From an uncultured Veillonella sp. (GTDB lineage: Bacteria; Bacillota; Negativicutes; Veillonellales; Veillonellaceae), in NCBI RefSeq assembly GCF_934190855.1, contig NZ_CAKPTN010000118.1, positions 1-5,097 of the forward strand: a DNA stretch of 5,097 nt, in the 5' to 3' direction. The notes under the pieces were generated by a model. That model saw only the letters and a list, made by a program, of their open reading frames with translations. It ran no database searches and was not told where the DNA came from. Of this stretch, positions 1-5,097 are shown one piece after another. The stretch's first letter is position 1. The number at the start of each line of letters is the position of its first letter. The translations under genes were made by a program, and so were the position numbers.

Positions 1-219
1 GCAAACACCTACGCGACCAGATACGCGAGCATAGCCGTCTGCCGCATGTGCTGCACCTTGTTCATGACGAACGAAATAATGTTTAATTTCAGGGAAGCTA
101 TAAATTTCATCGTAAATTGGAATTACCGCGCCACCTGGGTAGCCGAACATATCAGTTACGCCTAGGCGATGCAATGTTTCAAGGACAATGCGTGCCCCAT
201 TGATTGTTTCTGCGCTCAT
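1..219 (-). CDS. ilvB: Acetolactate synthase large subunit, N-terminal 73 residues (runs off left edge)
   Basis: Acetohydroxyacid synthase catalytic subunit. With ThDP, Mg and FAD it condenses pyruvate with a second pyruvate (valine/leucine branch) or with 2-oxobutanoate (isoleucine branch). I translated the minus strand from the ATG at 219; the frame stays open to base 1. The 73 visible residues carry the family's N-terminal signature: [13 protein letters not shown] at about 26-38, then [15 protein letters not shown] at 51-65. Glu53 in HEQGA is the conserved ThDP-activating glutamate. The start is supported by AAAGGG (225-230) five bases upstream and by the typical distance from the start to the GYPGG motif. 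The ilvA stop lies 18 bases upstream, so the two genes are almost certainly cotranscribed and perhaps translationally coupled. A catabolic AlsS-type synthase is the main alternative, but the ilvD-ilvA context favours the biosynthetic enzyme. About seven eighths of the protein, including the FAD and ThDP-pyrophosphate regions, is outside the window. Confidence 0.95.
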   Translation of the reverse strand, partial: MSAETINGARIVLETLHRLGVTDMFGYPGGAVIPIYDEIYSFPEIKHYFVRHEQGAAHAADGYARVSGRVGVC

Positions 220-237
220 AGGAACCCTTTCAACCAG

Positions 238-1461
238 CTATTCAGACAAGGTCTCGCTGGAATTTAAACGTTTAATAATGTAACCATTATTTTTGAAAGT
301 ATCAATAATCTGTTGGATGTGTTCTTCACCATTTGTTTCTACTGTTACTTGCAATTCCACTTCGTGGAAGCGGTCAAGGTTTTTAAACTGATTGTGATCA
401 AGCTTAATAACGTTTGCATCCGCCTCTGCAAGCATTTGAGAAACAGCCACTAATTGACCTGGTTTATCAGGCAAGTTAACGGAGAAGGTAAAGATACGTC
501 CACGTACGACAAGACCTTTATTGATCATAGAGGAAATGGTAAGTACGTCGATATTACCACCGCTGACGATAGCCACAACCTTTTTACCAGTACAGTTTAA
601 TTTTCTAAGACCTGCTAATGGTAAAATACCAGAGTTTTCTGCTACTAATTTATGTTTTTCTACGAGCAACAAGAAGGCTTCCATCAACTCGTAGTCAGAA
701 ACAGTAATAATTTCATCTACATATTGTTTGATATATTCTAATGTAGTTTCACCAATTTGACGGACTGCTGTACCATCCGCAATAGTAGCCACTTCATCAA
801 GTGGTACTGGATGGTCAGCTTTAAGTGCTGCTAGAGCACTAGCTGCGCCTTCTGGTTCTACACCGATAATCTTAACACCCGGATTTTTTAATTTAGCCGC
901 CGCTGCAATACCAGATACGATACCGCCACCCCCAACAGGGACGAGCAAGATATCCGCATCAGGCAATTCTTCAAGAACTTCAAGAGCAATTGTACCTTGT
1001 CCTTCGATTACATCTTCATCATCAAAAGGATGAACAAACACATAACCGTGTTCTTGTTGGAGTTCCATCGCCTTTTGGCAAGCTTCATCATAAATCTCGC
1101 CGTGTAGTACGACCTCTGCTCCGTATTGTTTCGTTGCATTTACCTTGATGAGAGGCGTATGCTTTGGCATTACGATTGTAGCTTTAATGCCCAGGCGTTT
1201 TGCGGCAAGGGCCACACCTTGTGCGTGGTTGCCCGCAGACGCGGCGATAACACCGCGCGCCTTTTCCTCTTCCGTCAATTTTGCAATTTTATTGTAAGCT
1301 CCACGGACCTTGAAGGAGCCTGTTATTTGTAAGTTTTCTGGCTTGATATATACATCATTGCCACACTCGTCAGAGAACACATCACTATGAAGCAATTTTG
1401 TTTTCACTGTGATTGTGCTTAATCGCTCACGAGCCTCCATAAAATCATACAACTTATGCAT
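238..1461 (-). CDS. ilvA: Threonine ammonia-lyase (threonine dehydratase), single-ACT form
   Basis: PLP enzyme that deaminates L-threonine to 2-oxobutanoate, the first committed step to isoleucine; cytosolic, 407 residues. Seen in the sequence: fold-type II core with the PLP lysine Lys51 in GSFKVRGA (48-55), the SAGNHAQG substrate loop (75-82), the glycine-rich phosphate-binding loop VGGGGIVSG (176-184), and SGGN near 300-303. It ends in one ACT-type regulatory domain (about 322-400, with NLPDKPGQLVAVSQ). The length fits the ~400-residue single-ACT class. E. coli IlvA is ~514 residues with two ACT-like domains, while the anaerobic TdcB has none. The start at 1461 is supported by AGAGGAG (1471-1477) nine bases upstream; Met8 has no such site. 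It sits 40 bases after ilvD and 18 before ilvB with no terminator in either gap. A catabolic role cannot be excluded from sequence alone, but the operon says biosynthesis. The effector bound by the ACT domain (isoleucine, valine or none) is not readable here. Confidence 0.97.
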   Translation of the reverse strand: MHKLYDFMEARERLSTITVKTKLLHSDVFSDECGNDVYIKPENLQITGSFKVRGAYNKIAKLTEEEKARGVIAASAGNHAQGVALAAKRLGIKATIVMPKHTPLIKVNATKQYGAEVVLHGEIYDEACQKAMELQQEHGYVFVHPFDDEDVIEGQGTIALEVLEELPDADILLVPVGGGGIVSGIAAAAKLKNPGVKIIGVEPEGAASALAALKADHPVPLDEVATIADGTAVRQIGETTLEYIKQYVDEIITVSDYELMEAFLLLVEKHKLVAENSGILPLAGLRKLNCTGKKVVAIVSGGNIDVLTISSMINKGLVVRGRIFTFSVNLPDKPGQLVAVSQMLAEADANVIKLDHNQFKNLDRFHEVELQVTVETNGEEHIQQIIDTFKNNGYIIKRLNSSETLSE

Positions 1462-1501
1462 GTACTCTATCTCCTCTAGTTAGTATTAATGAAAGTCTAG
1501 A

Positions 1502-3172
1502 TTAGTCTTCAAATACTTCGATAGCACCTTGTGCTGCAGAGGATACGTGAAGAGCATATTTTTTAAGGTAACCAGTTACATTGGATTTGAATGGTTTCAA
1601 TGCAGCTTTACGACGAGCGATTTCCTCATCGGATACAGCCAATTCCAATTTGCCGTTTGGAATGTCGATGTTGATGATATCACCATCTTCAACAACAGCG
1701 ATTGTGCCACCTGCTGCCGCTTCTGGAGATACGTGTCCAATGGATGCACCACGAGTAGCACCAGAGAAACGACCGTCAGTCAACAAGGCTACATCTTTAT
1801 CTAGACCCATACCAGCGATCATGGATGTTGGTGTTAACATTTCGCGCATGCCAGGGCCACCTTTAGGACCTTCGTAACGGATAACTACCACGTCGCCTTT
1901 TACGATTTTACCGCCGGTAATAGCTTCAACAGCTTCTTCTTCGCTGTTGAATACTTTTGCTGGACCAGAGTGTACAAGCATATCTGCATCTACAGCACCA
2001 GCTTTTACGACGGAACCATCTTCAGCAAGGTTTCCTTTAAGTACGGCAATACCACCAGTTTCGTGAACTGGATTATCCCAAGGATGAATTACATCTTCGT
2101 CAGCTACGTACGCAGCCTCCGCAATTTCACCTTGTGTTTTAAGAGCTACTGTTTGGCACTCAGTATGGAGACGACCATTTTCTGCTAAGCGTTTCAACAC
2201 CGCAGATACACCGCCAGCTGCATATAAGTCTTCGATGAAGTACACGCCAGATGGGGACAATTTAGATAATTGTGGTGTAATTTGAGCAATGCGATCGAAA
2301 TCGTCTAAGGATAATGGCACACCTGCTTCGTGAGCAATGGCTGGCAAGTGAAGTGCTGTGTTAGAGGAACCACCTAACGCCATATCGAGAGCTACTGCAT
2401 TTTCGAATGCTTCGCGAGTCATAACATCTTTTGGACGAAGATTTGCTTTTAATACCTCTACTGCTTGCATGCCTGCTAATTTAGCCAAACGCAAACGTTC
2501 AGAATATACAGCTGGGATAGTACCGTTACCAGGAAGGCCCATACCAAGAGCCTCAGTTAAGCAGTTCATTGTGTTTGCTGTGTACATACCAGAGCAAGAG
2601 CCACATGTAGGACATGCATTATCTTCAATGCTTGCTAACTCTTCATCGCCCATTTCGCCAGTTTGGTGTTTACCTACTGCTTCAAACACGTCGGACAAAC
2701 CAATTTTTTTACCTTTATGTACACCAGCAAGCATTGCACCACCAGATACGAATACAGATGGAATGTTAAGGCGAGCCGCCGCAATCAACATACCTGGTAC
2801 TACTTTGTCGCAGTTTGGAATGAATACCATCGCATCGAATGGTGTTGCCATTGCAGTTGCCTCAATGGAGTCAGCAATAATATTGCGTGTAACCAAGGAG
2901 TATTTCATGCCGATGTGGTTCATCGCCAAGCCATCGCAAATACCGATTGTATTGAACTCGATTGGCACACCACCTGCGTTGCGGATGCCGTCTTTTACGG
3001 CTTGTACAATATTTTTCAGGCCTACGTGACCAGGGATAATCTCGTTGAAAGAGTTTGCAATACCAATGACTGGTCTGCCCATTTCTTCGTCAACGAAACC
3101 CAGAGCTTTTAGCAAAGATCTGTGTGGTGCACGTGCTACGCCTGTTTTTAAATTGTCACTTCTACAACTCAT
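1502..3172 (-). CDS. ilvD: Dihydroxy-acid dehydratase
   Basis: Fe-S dehydratase that converts 2,3-dihydroxy-isovalerate and 2,3-dihydroxy-3-methylvalerate to the 2-keto acids of valine and isoleucine; cytosolic, 556 residues, the normal family length. Motifs seen: N-terminal [12 protein letters not shown] (14-25); [10 protein letters not shown] (40-49); NCDKVVPGM (120-128), with a cluster cysteine Cys121 and Lys122, the lysine usually carbamylated for Mg binding; [18 protein letters not shown] (187-204), with Cys193 of GSCSG the second conserved cluster cysteine; [13 protein letters not shown] (433-445); [20 protein letters not shown] (466-485), in which Ser470 matches the catalytic base serine. 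The N-terminal block reads NSF where [2Fe-2S] plant and mycobacterial enzymes carry a third cluster cysteine, so this protein resembles the E. coli-like type in that region. I place the start at 3172 because GAGGAG lies seven bases before it. An in-frame ATG at 3199 lies upstream of that site and would add nine residues without family support. First structural gene of the ilv operon, behind a terminator-bearing leader. Confidence 0.98.
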   Translation of the reverse strand: MSCRSDNLKTGVARAPHRSLLKALGFVDEEMGRPVIGIANSFNEIIPGHVGLKNIVQAVKDGIRNAGGVPIEFNTIGICDGLAMNHIGMKYSLVTRNIIADSIEATAMATPFDAMVFIPNCDKVVPGMLIAAARLNIPSVFVSGGAMLAGVHKGKKIGLSDVFEAVGKHQTGEMGDEELASIEDNACPTCGSCSGMYTANTMNCLTEALGMGLPGNGTIPAVYSERLRLAKLAGMQAVEVLKANLRPKDVMTREAFENAVALDMALGGSSNTALHLPAIAHEAGVPLSLDDFDRIAQITPQLSKLSPSGVYFIEDLYAAGGVSAVLKRLAENGRLHTECQTVALKTQGEIAEAAYVADEDVIHPWDNPVHETGGIAVLKGNLAEDGSVVKAGAVDADMLVHSGPAKVFNSEEEAVEAITGGKIVKGDVVVIRYEGPKGGPGMREMLTPTSMIAGMGLDKDVALLTDGRFSGATRGASIGHVSPEAAAGGTIAVVEDGDIINIDIPNGKLELAVSDEEIARRKAALKPFKSNVTGYLKKYALHVSSAAQGAIEVFED

Positions 3173-3179
3173 GTTAAAT

Positions 3180-3185
3180 CTCCTC
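3180..3185 (-). promoter_or_regulatory. Ribosome binding site deciding the ilvD start
   Basis: GAGGAG on the minus strand, seven bases before the ATG at 3172. It lies downstream of the alternative in-frame ATG at 3199 and therefore argues for the shorter, 556-residue IlvD. Confidence 0.85.
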
Positions 3186-3190
3186 ACTTT

Positions 3191-3217
3191 TGAAAGCATC
3201 CACTTGGACGGCTTTCA
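3191..3217 (-). repeat. Inverted repeat between the attenuator and the ilvD ribosome binding site
   Basis: TGAAAGC (3191-3197) and GCTTTCA (3211-3217) form a perfect 7-bp inverted repeat. Inside it TCC (3199-3201) and GGA (3206-3208) can add pairs. On the RNA the hairpin would end six bases before GAGGAG. It might insulate or modulate ilvD translation; no function can be read from the sequence. It is not followed by a U-run, so it is not a terminator. Confidence 0.35.
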
Positions 3218-3225
3218 TAACGCAT

Positions 3226-3254
3226 AAAAAAAGACGATTCCAATGAATCGTCTT
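3226..3254 (-). terminator. Intrinsic terminator in the ilvD leader (attenuator)
   Basis: On the minus strand AAGACGATTC (3254-3245), loop ATTG (3244-3241) and GAATCGTCTT (3240-3231) form a perfect 10-bp stem with a tetraloop. Together with the last two stem bases it runs into seven consecutive Ts (3232-3226). The T-run exists only in the ilvD direction; the plus-strand side reads TCTTAAAAG. The hairpin ends 54 bases before the ilvD ATG and more than 100 bases after the leader reading frame, so it lies inside the 5' untranslated leader. There it would cut transcription before ilvD. That position makes it a regulatory attenuator rather than the end of an upstream gene, because the preceding carrier gene already has its own terminator at 3676-3706. 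Confidence 0.88.
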
Positions 3255-3408
3255 AAAAGTTTACAAATGATATTCCTTTTGTTTACAGAATTCCTATATA
3301 CATAAATAGACCTATGTACCCCTTGGAAAATATACACATAAGAAACAAACCATATAGCCAAAATCTTATTGATTGTATATTAACCCATTCGCGGAACTTC
3401 TAAGACAA
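3248..3408 (-). promoter_or_regulatory. Putative antiterminator pairing of the ilv attenuator
   Basis: The minus-strand segment TTGTCTTAGAAGTT (3408-3395), inside the leader reading frame, is complementary to AACTTTTAAGACGA (3261-3248). This gives 14 consecutive pairs with two G-U wobbles. The second segment contains the first seven bases of the terminator's 5' arm, so the two structures exclude each other. Competing upstream pairings that would free the terminator are weaker: CAUUCG (3441-3436) with CGAAUG (3391-3386), and AACUU (3422-3418) with AAGUU (3399-3395). Between the antiterminator arms a small stem UACAUA/UAUGUA (3318-3313 and 3304-3299) can also form. The pairings were found by eye; folding energies were not computed. 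Confidence 0.55.
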
Positions 3409-3497
3409 AAACGTGTTAAGTTGTTGTTCATAATTCGAATGTCATTAATAATCACGACTAGCGCAATAATCAACAAGCTAATGACTAAACCTAACAT
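3366..3497 (-). CDS. ilvL-like branched-chain leader peptide, 43 residues
   Basis: Small reading frame from ATG 3497 to TAA 3366. It has a perfect AGGAGG ribosome binding site four bases upstream, stronger than those of the structural genes. Residues 2-17 read LGLVISLLIIALVVII: 13 of 16 are Leu, Ile or Val (five Leu, three Val, five Ile), and I20 and I22 follow. E. coli IlvL, the leader of ilvGMEDA, has the comparable run VISLVVISVVVIII. The remaining residues (18-43) are polar, Asn-rich and unremarkable. The frame lies between a candidate promoter and the terminator that precedes ilvD, and its codons 29-35 contain one arm of the proposed antiterminator. The likely role is to make ribosomes stall when charged Leu, Ile or Val tRNA is scarce, allowing readthrough into ilvDAB. 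The peptide itself need have no function. The alternative is a one-helix membrane protein, since the same run would span a membrane; placement ahead of the attenuator favours the leader. Confidence 0.75.
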   Translation of the reverse strand: MLGLVISLLIIALVVIINDIRIMNNNLTRFCLRSSANGLIYNQ

Positions 3498-3501
3498 GTT
3501 T

Positions 3502-3507
3502 CCTCCT
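3502..3507 (-). promoter_or_regulatory. Consensus ribosome binding site of the leader peptide
   Basis: Minus-strand AGGAGG, four bases before the ATG at 3497. An exact match to the anti-Shine-Dalgarno complement in an otherwise AT-rich intergenic region is strong evidence that the small frame behind it is translated. Confidence 0.8.
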
Positions 3508-3537
3508 AAAATAATCTGTAAAATTAATCACGGAATA

Positions 3538-3566
3538 ATAATAACACGTTATAATATGACGCGCAA
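3538..3566 (-). promoter_or_regulatory. Candidate sigma-70-type promoter of the ilv leader and operon
   Basis: On the minus strand TTGCGC (3566-3561, 3 of 6 to TTGACA) and TATTAT (3543-3538, 5 of 6 to TATAAT) are separated by 17 bases. Transcription would begin near 3531, about 34 bases before the leader ATG. The -35 match is weak and the region is AT-rich, so other hexamers are possible; TATAAC at 3553-3548 is an alternative -10 without a good partner. A promoter is needed here because the upstream gene ends in a terminator. Confidence 0.42.
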
Positions 3567-3584
3567 GATAATTCGCTATAAATT

Positions 3585-3637
3585 CTATAGATTCACTATA
3601 GTTTTTTTATGAAGTTCACCATATAAAAAAACTATAG
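3585..3637. repeat. Perfect 15-bp inverted repeat with an extra CTATAG half-site
   Basis: CTATAGTTTTTTTAT (3596-3610) and its exact reverse complement (3623-3637) flank a 12-base spacer. A further CTATAG lies at 3585-3590, 11 bases (about one helical turn) from the CTATAG of the left arm. With the inner copy it forms CTATAG-ATTCA-CTATAG followed by T7 (3602-3608), which looks like a weak plus-strand terminator, although no plus-strand gene is visible. The repeat lies roughly 65-105 bases upstream of the proposed ilv transcription start, a position suited to a regulator site or an A-tract/UP-like element. It could also be a second terminator behind the carrier gene, but the stem is nearly all A-T. 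Confidence 0.6.
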
Positions 3638-3675
3638 CAAACCTAGTAAGGTATAAAAACTTTACATATAACACT

Positions 3676-3706
3676 AAAAAATCCCTCACCGTAGCGAGGG
3701 ATTTTT
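3676..3706 (-). terminator. Intrinsic terminator of the carrier gene
   Basis: TCCCTC (3682-3687) and GAGGGA (3696-3701) form a GC-rich 6-bp stem around an 8-base loop. The stem is flanked by A6 (3676-3681) and T5 (3702-3706), which can lengthen it to 11 bp. On the minus strand it ends in six Ts and begins only a few bases after the TAA at 3712-3710. The symmetric tails would let it work in both directions. It separates the carrier transcript from the ilv leader. Confidence 0.92.
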
Positions 3707-3709
3707 ATA

Positions 3710-5097
3710 TTATAGGATACCAAAGATCCACATGCCGAGGGCACCGCCCCAGAAGTGAATGAGGAAGCTTACTACAGAAATAGCAAGGCCTACGCGCCAC
3801 CACGTACCTTGCGGTACATAACCAGCGCCAAAGAAGATTGGAGTTACACCAGAGCTATAGTGAGTCAATGTACAACCAGGGCTGTTCATCAAACCAAAGA
3901 GCAAGATGGTAAATGGAATAGGTGCGCCCATAGCCACGAGAATGGCCGCAAAGGCGGAAAACAACGCTGTAATACGCGCCGTACCACTAGCGAAGAAGTA
4001 TTGCGAGTATACAAAGGTTGCAGAAATAATAAAGGATGCCCAGAACCAGTCGATACCAACGAGATGTTGACTAACAAAGTCTGCAAAGACAGCTACTACA
4101 CCGAGTTTACCGAGCAAGCCTGCCATGCCAACGAGAGTACCCATCCAAATCAGGATATCCCAACCAGTGCGTTCCCCTAAGATGTCATCCCATGTAAGAG
4201 AACCCGTCACTACACAAGCAAGAACGCCCATCATAGCAACTACCGTTGGATGAAGCTTCGTCCAAATAGCCGTAGCCCAAAGCAAGATACAAAGCACAAA
4301 GATAATAGCTACAGAAATTTCTGCTTTTGTAATAGGACCAAGAGCATCTAACTCTTTTTGAGCCATCGCCGCCGCTTGTGGTGTCTCTTTAATCTCAGGT
4401 GGGTAGATTTTATAGATGAACCAAGGCATCAAAATCATACATATCACACCAGGAATCACGCCCGCTTGAAACCATTCCCACCAAGAAATATCATAACCGA
4501 ATAATTTTGCCCCTAAAGATGTAATGAGCAAGTTACCACTACATGCAGTTAAGAAGATTGTTACAGTAATAGTGTTAATGGTATGCGCTGTCGTCATCAA
4601 GTACGCCCCTATGCGACGAGCAGTCTTACCATATGGTTCAGAATCAAAAGCTAACGAAATATTTTGCACGATAGGGAATACGATACCTCCCCCACGCGCC
4701 GTATTAGATGGCGTCGCTGGAGAAATAATTAAGTCCGTACATGCTAGTGCATAGGCTAGCTTTAAAGAGCTAGTACCAAAGGATTTAATTAAGGTGTACG
4801 CAATGCGCTTACCAAGGCCAGAATTAATAATACCTCTAGAAAAGAATACGGCCGCTACGATAAGCCACACGTTGGCCTCTGCATAACCACCTAATGCTTG
4901 CACCATCGTAATAGACTTTGTGGCTACTGCCGCAACGATACCAAAGAGCGCCATAATACCCGTTGGCCAAGGGCGCAGAATAAAGCCTACAATTGTAGCC
5001 GTGAAGATAGCTAATAAATGCCAACCTTCAGGCTTGATTGCCTCCGTGTGAGGCAAGAACCAGATTACGAGGCCCACCAAAACGGTAAGGGCCGCTC
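3710..5097 (-). CDS. DASS-family (CitT-like) dicarboxylate/tricarboxylate carrier, 5' end missing
   Basis: Integral inner-membrane carrier of the divalent anion:sodium symporter family (SLC13-like; relatives are E. coli CitT and TtdT and plant 2-oxoglutarate/malate translocators). 461 residues are visible and the frame stays open through base 5097, so the true start lies outside. Counting from the TTG at 5080, the signature SPATPSNTARGGGIVFP lies at 120-136, where SNT (125-127) belongs to the first substrate-binding motif. The matching C-terminal half-repeat TLTHYSSGVTPIFFGAGYV lies at 404-422. Many hydrophobic segments occur, e.g. about 22-52, 70-84, 203-225, 256-272, 278-292, 370-400 and 431-455. 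A hydrophilic loop (about 226-252) lies between the halves, and the inverted-repeat arrangement of the family is evident. Substrate cannot be read off; a C4-dicarboxylate or citrate exchanger is likely, in keeping with anaerobes that ferment lactate, malate or succinate. Sodium symport versus antiport is open. It ends in its own terminator, so it is probably not part of the ilv transcript. Confidence 0.92.
   Translation of the reverse strand, partial: AALTVLVGLVIWFLPHTEAIKPEGWHLLAIFTATIVGFILRPWPTGIMALFGIVAAVATKSITMVQALGGYAEANVWLIVAAVFFSRGIINSGLGKRIAYTLIKSFGTSSLKLAYALACTDLIISPATPSNTARGGGIVFPIVQNISLAFDSEPYGKTARRIGAYLMTTAHTINTITVTIFLTACSGNLLITSLGAKLFGYDISWWEWFQAGVIPGVICMILMPWFIYKIYPPEIKETPQAAAMAQKELDALGPITKAEISVAIIFVLCILLWATAIWTKLHPTVVAMMGVLACVVTGSLTWDDILGERTGWDILIWMGTLVGMAGLLGKLGVVAVFADFVSQHLVGIDWFWASFIISATFVYSQYFFASGTARITALFSAFAAILVAMGAPIPFTILLFGLMNSPGCTLTHYSSGVTPIFFGAGYVPQGTWWRVGLAISVVSFLIHFWGGALGMWIFGIL

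Noticed and set aside
1462..1501. Promoter or terminator between ilvD and ilvA
   Set aside because: Only the ilvA ribosome binding site is visible in these 40 bases; there is no hairpin with a U-run and no convincing hexamer pair.
2358..3029. 223-codon plus-strand frame inside ilvD
   Set aside because: It is a shadow on the opposite strand of a fully conserved IlvD; no family motif and no ribosome binding site were seen.
3283..3339. 18-codon frame between the leader peptide and the terminator, ending YIGLFMYIGIL
   Set aside because: It contains several Ile and Leu and ends close to the terminator, so it was considered as a second leader peptide, but no ribosome binding site precedes its ATG (the upstream bases are T-rich) and the composition is not extreme.
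3511..3525. CodY-like box (AATTTTCWGAAAATT)
   Set aside because: The minus strand reads AATTTT followed by ACAGATTAT; only the first half matches well and the palindrome is lost. Not reportable.
3226..3540. T-box riboswitch ahead of ilvD
   Set aside because: T-box leaders are common before Firmicute ilv genes, but the core AGGGTGGNACCGCG does not occur in the leader, and the terminator's 5' arm does not overlap any such sequence.
3373..3612. 79-codon plus-strand frame across the intergenic region
   Set aside because: It lies opposite the better supported leader frame, has no good ribosome binding site and has a composition typical of translated AT-rich non-coding DNA.
5078..5080. TTG as the start of the carrier gene
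   Set aside because: The frame stays open upstream to the window edge, and the preceding residues (AALTV) continue the first hydrophobic segment, as in CitT, so the true start lies outside the window.

Overview
The window is a stretch of bacterial chromosome in which every recognisable gene lies on the minus strand. It appears to come from a Veillonella-like anaerobe of the Negativicutes. That assignment is an inference from the style of the proteins, the moderately low GC, the very AT-rich intergenic DNA, and a C4-dicarboxylate/citrate-type carrier beside branched-chain amino acid genes. No rRNA or other marker gene confirms it.

Layout in the direction of transcription (right to left): (1) 5097-3710, the 3' part of a DASS-family (CitT-like) anion carrier that runs off the right edge, closed by a strong intrinsic terminator at 3676-3706. 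(2) About 3670-3173, an AT-rich intergenic stretch of roughly 500 bases. It holds a perfect 15-bp inverted repeat, a candidate promoter, a previously unlabelled 43-codon reading frame with a perfect AGGAGG ribosome binding site, and a perfect intrinsic terminator just ahead of ilvD. (3) 3172-1502 ilvD, 1461-238 ilvA and 219-1 ilvB (5' end only), with gaps of 40 and 18 bases and no terminator between them, so probably one operon.

The genes form a pathway. IlvA turns threonine into 2-oxobutanoate, IlvB (acetolactate synthase large subunit) makes the acetohydroxy acids, and IlvD dehydrates the dihydroxy acids to the 2-keto acids of isoleucine and valine. IlvC, the small subunit IlvN and a transaminase are not in view and may lie beyond the left edge.

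The most interesting element is the ilvD leader. The small reading frame at 3497-3366 encodes a peptide in which 13 of residues 2-17 are Leu, Ile or Val, closely resembling the E. coli ilvGMEDA leader peptide IlvL. Downstream is a 10-bp-stem terminator with a seven-U tail. A 14-nt segment inside the small frame can pair, with only two G-U wobbles, with the 5' arm of that terminator and the bases before it. This is the architecture of ribosome-mediated transcription attenuation. No T-box motif, the usual Firmicute solution for such operons, is visible.
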